From NCBI RefSeq assembly GCF_001718835.1, contig NZ_CP013444.1, positions 1,860,001 to 1,924,000 on the forward strand: a stretch of DNA of 64,000 bases, read 5' to 3'. Position numbers and translations under genes: made by a program. The notes beneath the pieces were generated by a model. That model did no database searches, was not told the DNA's origin, and was given only the letters and a program-made list of their open reading frames with translations. This DNA comes from Burkholderia cepacia. GTDB taxonomy: Bacteria > Pseudomonadota > Gammaproteobacteria > Burkholderiales > Burkholderiaceae. Shown in pieces: positions 59,834 to 64,000 of this stretch (its first letter is position 1; each line of letters begins with the position of its first letter).

Positions 59834-61156
59834 GTCGTCCATCCGCTTCACGAGCGCCGCCAGCCCCGCTGAAATGTCGACGGCGACCGGCTCCGCCGCC
59901 GTCAGCGCACGCGTGCGCGCGGGCAGCGTCGCGAGCTGGCTGGCCGCATGTGCGCGGCTTGCGTCGAGCGACGGCGACGCGAGTCGCGCCCCGTCGATCA
60001 TGACCGGCTGCAGCAGCGCATCGCCCGGCTGCGCGTCGCCGTCCAGCGCCAGGCAGTCGGCGTCGATCCGCCCGCTCGCGTCGAGCCGCCGGAACACCTG
60101 CTTGCGGCCCGGCCACGTCGCCTTGCCTTCCGAGCGCTTGCGGCGCGGCACGCCTGCGTATTCGACGAGCTTGTACGCGCAGTCGAGCGACGGCGCATCG
60201 GACGACGTGTTCATCCGCGTGCCGATGCCGAAGCCGTCGATCGGCGCGCCGCGCGCCAGCAGGTCCTGCAGCCCGTATTCGTCGAGATTGCCGCTCGCGA
60301 AGATCGTCACGTTCGCGAGCCCGCCGCGGTCGAGAATCTCGCGCACGTGCCGCGCCTGCATCAAGAGATCGCCGCTGTCGAGACGCACGCCCTTGATCGC
60401 GATCCCCTCCGGCGCCAGCATGCGCGCGGTCGCCACGACCGTCTGCGCGGCCTGCTCCACGTCGTAGGTATCGATCAGCAGCACCGCGTTGTCCGGCTGC
60501 GAGCGCGCGAAATGCGCGAACGCCTGCGCCTCGTCGCCATGCGCCTGCACATACGAATGCGCCATCGTGCCGAACGTCGGAATGCCGTACGCGATTCCGG
60601 CCAGCACCGTCGCCGTTCCGGAGAAGCCTGCAAGGTAGCTCGCCCGTGCGGACAGCAGGCCCGCCTCCGCTCCGTGCGCGCGGCGCAGCCCGAAATCGAC
60701 GAGCAGGCGCCCCGGCGCCGCGAGCACCGAGCGCGCCGCCTTGCTGGCCGCGAGCGTCGCGTAGTGCAGCAGGTTCATCACGCGGCTCTCGACGAGCTGC
60801 GCCTCGCGCAGCGGCGCGGTGATCCGCAGCAGCGGCTCGTCGGCGAAGCACACCGTGCCTTCGGGCATCGCGTGCACCGTGCCGGTGAACCGCCAGTCCG
60901 CGAGCGACGCGAGAAAGTCGGCGCGAAAGCGCCCGGTCCGCGCGAGACTCGCGAGGTCGGCGTCGGTGAAACGCGCGCGCTCCAGGTAGTCGAGCACCGG
61001 CGCGAGCCCCGCCGCCATCAGGAAATTGCGCTGCGGCGGCAGCGCGCGCACGAAGAACTCGAAGCTCGCAACGTCGTTCATCGCGGCGTCGAAATACGCC
61101 TGCAACATCGTGAGTTCGTAGAGATCGGTCAGCAGCACGCTGTCGCCGTCAGCCAT
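59822..61156 (-). CDS. pncB: Nicotinate phosphoribosyltransferase
   Basis: 444 residues from the ATG at 61156. Family blocks: MADGDSVLLTDLYELTMLQAYFDAAMNDVASFEFFVR, FGLRRAHGAEAGLLSARASYLAGFSGTATVLAG, the PRPP-site IKGVRLDSGDL and FGIGTRMNTSSDAPSLDCAYKL. Reaction: nicotinate plus PRPP (and ATP) to nicotinate mononucleotide, in NAD salvage. Co-transcribed with the PolX-like gene; start and upstream stop share one base. The pairing with a repair polymerase has no obvious reason. Confidence 0.93.
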   Translation of the reverse strand: MADGDSVLLTDLYELTMLQAYFDAAMNDVASFEFFVRALPPQRNFLMAAGLAPVLDYLERARFTDADLASLARTGRFRADFLASLADWRFTGTVHAMPEGTVCFADEPLLRITAPLREAQLVESRVMNLLHYATLAASKAARSVLAAPGRLLVDFGLRRAHGAEAGLLSARASYLAGFSGTATVLAGIAYGIPTFGTMAHSYVQAHGDEAQAFAHFARSQPDNAVLLIDTYDVEQAAQTVVATARMLAPEGIAIKGVRLDSGDLLMQARHVREILDRGGLANVTIFASGNLDEYGLQDLLARGAPIDGFGIGTRMNTSSDAPSLDCAYKLVEYAGVPRRKRSEGKATWPGRKQVFRRLDASGRIDADCLALDGDAQPGDALLQPVMIDGARLASPSLDASRAHAASQLATLPARTRALTAAEPVAVDISAGLAALVKRMDDGAA

Positions 61157-62931
61157 CAGCCCCCCTTCGCGCGGCGCGGCGCCGATGCGCGGCCCGCGCC
61201 CATCGTGCGTGCAAGCAGCGGCCTCAATTGCGCGAGCGCGCGCGTGTTCAGCACGTCGGGCCGCGTCAGCCAGCCGCGTCGCGCCTGGTCGACGCCCAGC
61301 CCGAGATCGTCCAGTTCGTCGGCGCGCTGCGCGTCCGAGCCGATCGCCACCGGCACGCCGGCCTTCGCGGCCTCGCGGCACCAGATGTCCGGCAGGTCGA
61401 GCCGCCGCGGCTGCGCATCGAGTTCGACGAAACAGCCGCGCGCCGCGGCGTGCGCGATCACGCGTGCCACGTCGAGGTCGCACCCGTCGGTCTCGCCGAG
61501 CATGCGGCCCGTCGGGTGCGCGAGAATCGTGAAATGCGGCAGGTCCATCGCACGCAGCACGCGGCGGGTCTGCGCGGCGCGCGGCAGGTCGAGCGCGTCG
61601 CGCACCACGCCGACCACGAGATCGAGCCGGCCGAGCAACGCGTCGGGCACGTCGAGGCTGCCGTCCTCGAGAATGCCGGCCTCCACGCCCTTGAGCAGCA
61701 CGAAATCGTCGAACGACGCGTTGACTCGGTCGATGTCGTCGAGCCGCCGCGCGAGCCGCTCGCTGTCGCTGCCGCGCGCGCCGGGCCGCCGCGCCGGATC
61801 GGTGATCGCCAGATACGAAAGCCCACGCGCGCGGGCGGCCTCCGCCATCGCCCGCAAGCCTTCCTGACCGTCCTTGCCGTCCGAGGGGCCGGCATGCGCA
61901 TGCAGGTCGCCGCGCACATGCTTGCGCTCGACCAGCGCCGGCAGCGTGCCCGCGCGCGCGGCATCGATCTCGCCGCGATCCTCGCGCAGCTCGGGCGGCA
62001 CCCAGCGCAGCCCGATCGATTCGTAGACCGATGCTTCGGTCGCGCCGGCAATCCGTTCGTCGCCGCGAAACACGCCATACTCGTTGATCTTCAGCCCGCC
62101 GGCCTGCGCGATCCTGCGCAACGCGATGTTGTGTGCCTTCGATCCGGTGAAGTAGACGAGCGCCGCGCCGAACGCATCGGCATCGACGACGCGCAGGTCG
62201 ACCTGGATGCCGCTGTGCAGCACGACGCTCGACCGCGTCGCGCCGCTCGCGAGCACGCGCTCGACTTCCGCGTAACCGACGAATGCGTCGGTGACCGCGG
62301 CCGGGTCGCTCGCGGTGACGAGGATGTCGAGATCGCCGACCGTCTCGCGGCGGCGGCGGAAACTGCCGGCCGGCACCGTGTCGCCGACGCCCGGCACTGC
62401 GCGCAGGCGTTCGAGCAGCGGCGTCAGGCACTGTTCGGCGAACGGCAGCAGGAAACGCTGCTGCGCGTGATTGAGGCGTGCGTCGATCGCTTCGAGCAGA
62501 TGGGCTTCGGTTTTCGCGCCGAAGCCCGGCAGTTCGCGCACGTGCCCGCTCTTCGCCTCGGCGCGAAGCTGTTCGAGCGAATCGACGTGCAGCGCGTCAT
62601 GCAGCGCCTTCACGCGTTTCGCGCCGAGCCCCGGCACGTCGAGCAGTTCGACGATCGCGCCCGGCAGCGCGTGACGCAACGTTTGCTGCAGTTCGCAGGT
62701 GCCCGTCGCGGCGATCTCGCGCAGCTTCGACGCGAGATCGGGCCCGATCGACGGAATCTTCCCGAGATCGTCGCCGTTCGCGATCATCGTCGCGATATCG
62801 CGCCCGTAGTCGGCGATCGTGCGCGCGGCGTTCCGATACGCGCGCACCCGGAACGGATTGGCGCCCTGGATCTCGAGCATGTCGGCGATCTCGGCGAACA
62901 CGGCCGCACACCCGGCATTGTGGATCGGCAT
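61156..62931 (-). CDS. polX: PHP-family DNA polymerase X-like protein
   Basis: 591 residues from the ATG at 62931. Domains: N-terminal helix-hairpin-helix region (5-150), family X polymerase with metal ligands Asp200 and Asp202 (VGDLDILVT) and Asp245 (VDLRVVD), then a C-terminal PHP domain from about 338. Known PolX fills gaps in base-excision repair; PHP gives 3'-5' exonuclease and AP-endonuclease activities. In this protein the PHP HAH motif (344-346), Glu417 and His472 remain, but the usual ITDH is ITDP (379), the SVH motif reads VVRD (Arg444), and the final DAH reads DAQ (535). PHP nuclease may be weak or lost. Operon with pncB. Confidence 0.9.
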   Translation of the reverse strand: MPIHNAGCAAVFAEIADMLEIQGANPFRVRAYRNAARTIADYGRDIATMIANGDDLGKIPSIGPDLASKLREIAATGTCELQQTLRHALPGAIVELLDVPGLGAKRVKALHDALHVDSLEQLRAEAKSGHVRELPGFGAKTEAHLLEAIDARLNHAQQRFLLPFAEQCLTPLLERLRAVPGVGDTVPAGSFRRRRETVGDLDILVTASDPAAVTDAFVGYAEVERVLASGATRSSVVLHSGIQVDLRVVDADAFGAALVYFTGSKAHNIALRRIAQAGGLKINEYGVFRGDERIAGATEASVYESIGLRWVPPELREDRGEIDAARAGTLPALVERKHVRGDLHAHAGPSDGKDGQEGLRAMAEAARARGLSYLAITDPARRPGARGSDSERLARRLDDIDRVNASFDDFVLLKGVEAGILEDGSLDVPDALLGRLDLVVGVVRDALDLPRAAQTRRVLRAMDLPHFTILAHPTGRMLGETDGCDLDVARVIAHAAARGCFVELDAQPRRLDLPDIWCREAAKAGVPVAIGSDAQRADELDDLGLGVDQARRGWLTRPDVLNTRALAQLRPLLARTMGAGRASAPRRAKGG

Positions 62932-63259
62932 GATCGGCGTGACTCCCTTCCACGTGGATGGCGCCGCACGCCATGCGGCGGCGCCTGCCCGCCCGGCGCG
63001 TTGACGACCAACGCCGGGCGCCCGATCCCATCCTACGCTCGCGGCGCCGTCCGTGCTGAAGGCCGACCGAACGCATATGCGCCCGACCGTTATTGGCATG
63101 CACCGGCCCTCGACATGCAACGGTCGTGCCGGAACGCGGGCGGCGACGCCCGCCGGCCGACGGCGCGACGATCGGTCCGCACGGCGTCCGGCACGACACC
63201 TTCAGTATGGACCGAGGCAGCGCGATTGCGTGACCGGGATCGATTCGTGCGCCTCGCCG
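62932..63259. other. Intergenic region upstream of polX
   Basis: 328 bases between the polX start and the phospholipase stop, both on the minus strand. Holds the polX-pncB promoter. No gene, repeat or clear terminator recognised. Confidence 0.4.
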
Positions 63260-64000
63260 TCACGCCGCGTCGCGATCGGCCAGCGCCTTGACCGCGGCCG
63301 CATGGCCGCGCGCCTGCAGCTCGGCGATCGTCGTGGCGGAAAAATCGTAGTCGGTGACGAACGACACCGGTCCGGTGCGCTGCAGCGCGATCCGCTCGAC
63401 GCGGATCGGCGCGCGGTTGCCCATCAGCCGGATGTAGAGCGGCAGTTGCCGGATCATGCTGGCGGCCGGCTCATCGACGTGCGTCATGATGTTGCCGACG
63501 AGGTCGCTGAAGTCGTTCGCGTATTCCTCGAAACGCAGGTCGCTGCGCACGCGGTCCATGTAGCTGATCTCCTCGCGCCGCAACATCACTTCGACGAGGT
63601 TTTCCGGCATCCGCTTGCTGCCGCTGAACAGGTCGACGATGAAGATCCGCCCGCCGATGCGGCCGCAGCGCTCGACGATCAGGTCGAGCGGCGAATTGCT
63701 GACGATGCCGCCATCCCAGTACGCATGCCCGTCGAGCTTCGTCCACGGGATGCCCGGCGGCAGGCTGCCGCTCGCCAGAAGATGCTCGGGCGTCAGCCGG
63801 TCGACGTAGCTGTCGAAGATGCGCGGCTCGCCGCTCTTCACGTCGACCGCGCTGATCAAGAGGCGCGTCGGGCTCGAACCGAGCGCAGCGAAATCGACAT
63901 ACTTTTCGATCAGCTTCACGATCGGGCGCGCGTCGTACAGGCTCGTTCCGCGGCCGTAGAGCCAGTCGACGCAGCTCAGCGGATTCCACCAGCGCGGCGC
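63260..64000 (-). CDS. Patatin-like phospholipase, C-terminal part (gene runs off right edge)
   Basis: The frame is open from position 64000 to the stop at 63260, about 246 codons; the N-terminus with the nucleophile GxSxG lies outside. Patatin signs: LLASGSLPPGIPWTKLDGHAYWDGGIVSNSPLDLIVER, where DGG carries the catalytic Asp. A helical tail with EEISYMDRVRSDLRFEEYANDF follows and resembles the DUF3734 region of cytosolic patatin-like proteins. Hydrolyses phospholipid acyl esters; cytoplasmic or delivered by a secretion system. An internal ATG at 63919 is not the true start. Confidence 0.9.
   Translation of the reverse strand, partial: APRWWNPLSCVDWLYGRGTSLYDARPIVKLIEKYVDFAALGSSPTRLLISAVDVKSGEPRIFDSYVDRLTPEHLLASGSLPPGIPWTKLDGHAYWDGGIVSNSPLDLIVERCGRIGGRIFIVDLFSGSKRMPENLVEVMLRREEISYMDRVRSDLRFEEYANDFSDLVGNIMTHVDEPAASMIRQLPLYIRLMGNRAPIRVERIALQRTGPVSFVTDYDFSATTIAELQARGHAAAVKALADRDAA

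Noticed and set aside
1..64000. CRISPR arrays, tRNA/rRNA genes and riboswitches
   Set aside because: No regularly spaced direct repeats, no cloverleaf or rRNA-like stretches, and no recognisable riboswitch core were found by reading; a covariance-model scan (not run) would be decisive.

Overview
The window is high-GC (well over 60 percent by eye), densely packed DNA from a betaproteobacterium. Gene content points to Burkholderia, most likely the Burkholderia cepacia complex and one of its secondary chromosomes: two Burkholderia-type trimeric porins, an hpa homoprotocatechuate cluster, a three-subunit gluconate-type dehydrogenase, a squalene synthase, organosulfur genes and an IS110/IS1111 element. 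This assignment is inference from gene families; no rRNA, tRNA or other species marker is present. Almost all genes are accessory, catabolic, transport or regulatory.

Layout. 1-1736 (minus) is the 5' part of a filamentous-haemagglutinin-like two-partner secretion exoprotein that runs off the left edge. 2521-7768 (plus) is a tightly coupled efflux operon: TetR regulator, HlyD-like lipoprotein, ABC ATPase, ABC-2 permease and NodT outer-membrane lipoprotein. A perfect hairpin separates it from a convergent porin (7880-9103). Next come a squalene synthase (9606-10670, minus) and a periplasmic glycerophosphodiester phosphodiesterase (10995-12137, plus).

12156-24140 is an organosulfur island. A cysteine dioxygenase-four-rhodanese operon diverges from a CysB-like LysR gene. 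An SfnB-like flavin oxidoreductase diverges from an operon of an SsuD-like FMNH2 monooxygenase, a class II aldolase, a complete SsuABC-type importer, a membrane-tethered cytochrome c of unusual build and a second sulfonate-type binding protein. Then follow a frameshifted MOSC gene, a TctE/TctD-like two-component pair, and a Bcr/CflA exporter divergent from a MocR regulator.

30209-35413 is an importer operon (binding protein, double-length permease, ATPase) ending in a porin and punctuated by three strong hairpins. After a zinc-free alcohol dehydrogenase and an AraC regulator, 37646-43547 (minus) is hpaG1-G2-E-D-F-H-I, the lower homoprotocatechuate meta-cleavage pathway, divergent from hpaR. 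A perfect 18-bp inverted repeat between them is the likely HpaR operator. The hydroxylase hpaBC is not in the window.

44165-54732 holds an orphan NAD-dependent reductase, a small unknown gene with its own signals, a second class B penicillin-binding protein, a decayed SDR fragment, a KefB-like antiporter and a membrane-bound gluconate/polyol dehydrogenase operon (small subunit, GMC flavoprotein, triheme cytochrome c). A perfect 20-bp LacI-type palindrome lies between that operon and kptA. The right end holds a DUF3995-like membrane protein, an unknown protein, a complete IS1111-type IS110 element abutting the start codon of alanine dehydrogenase, a pncB-polX pair, and a patatin-like phospholipase cut by the right edge.
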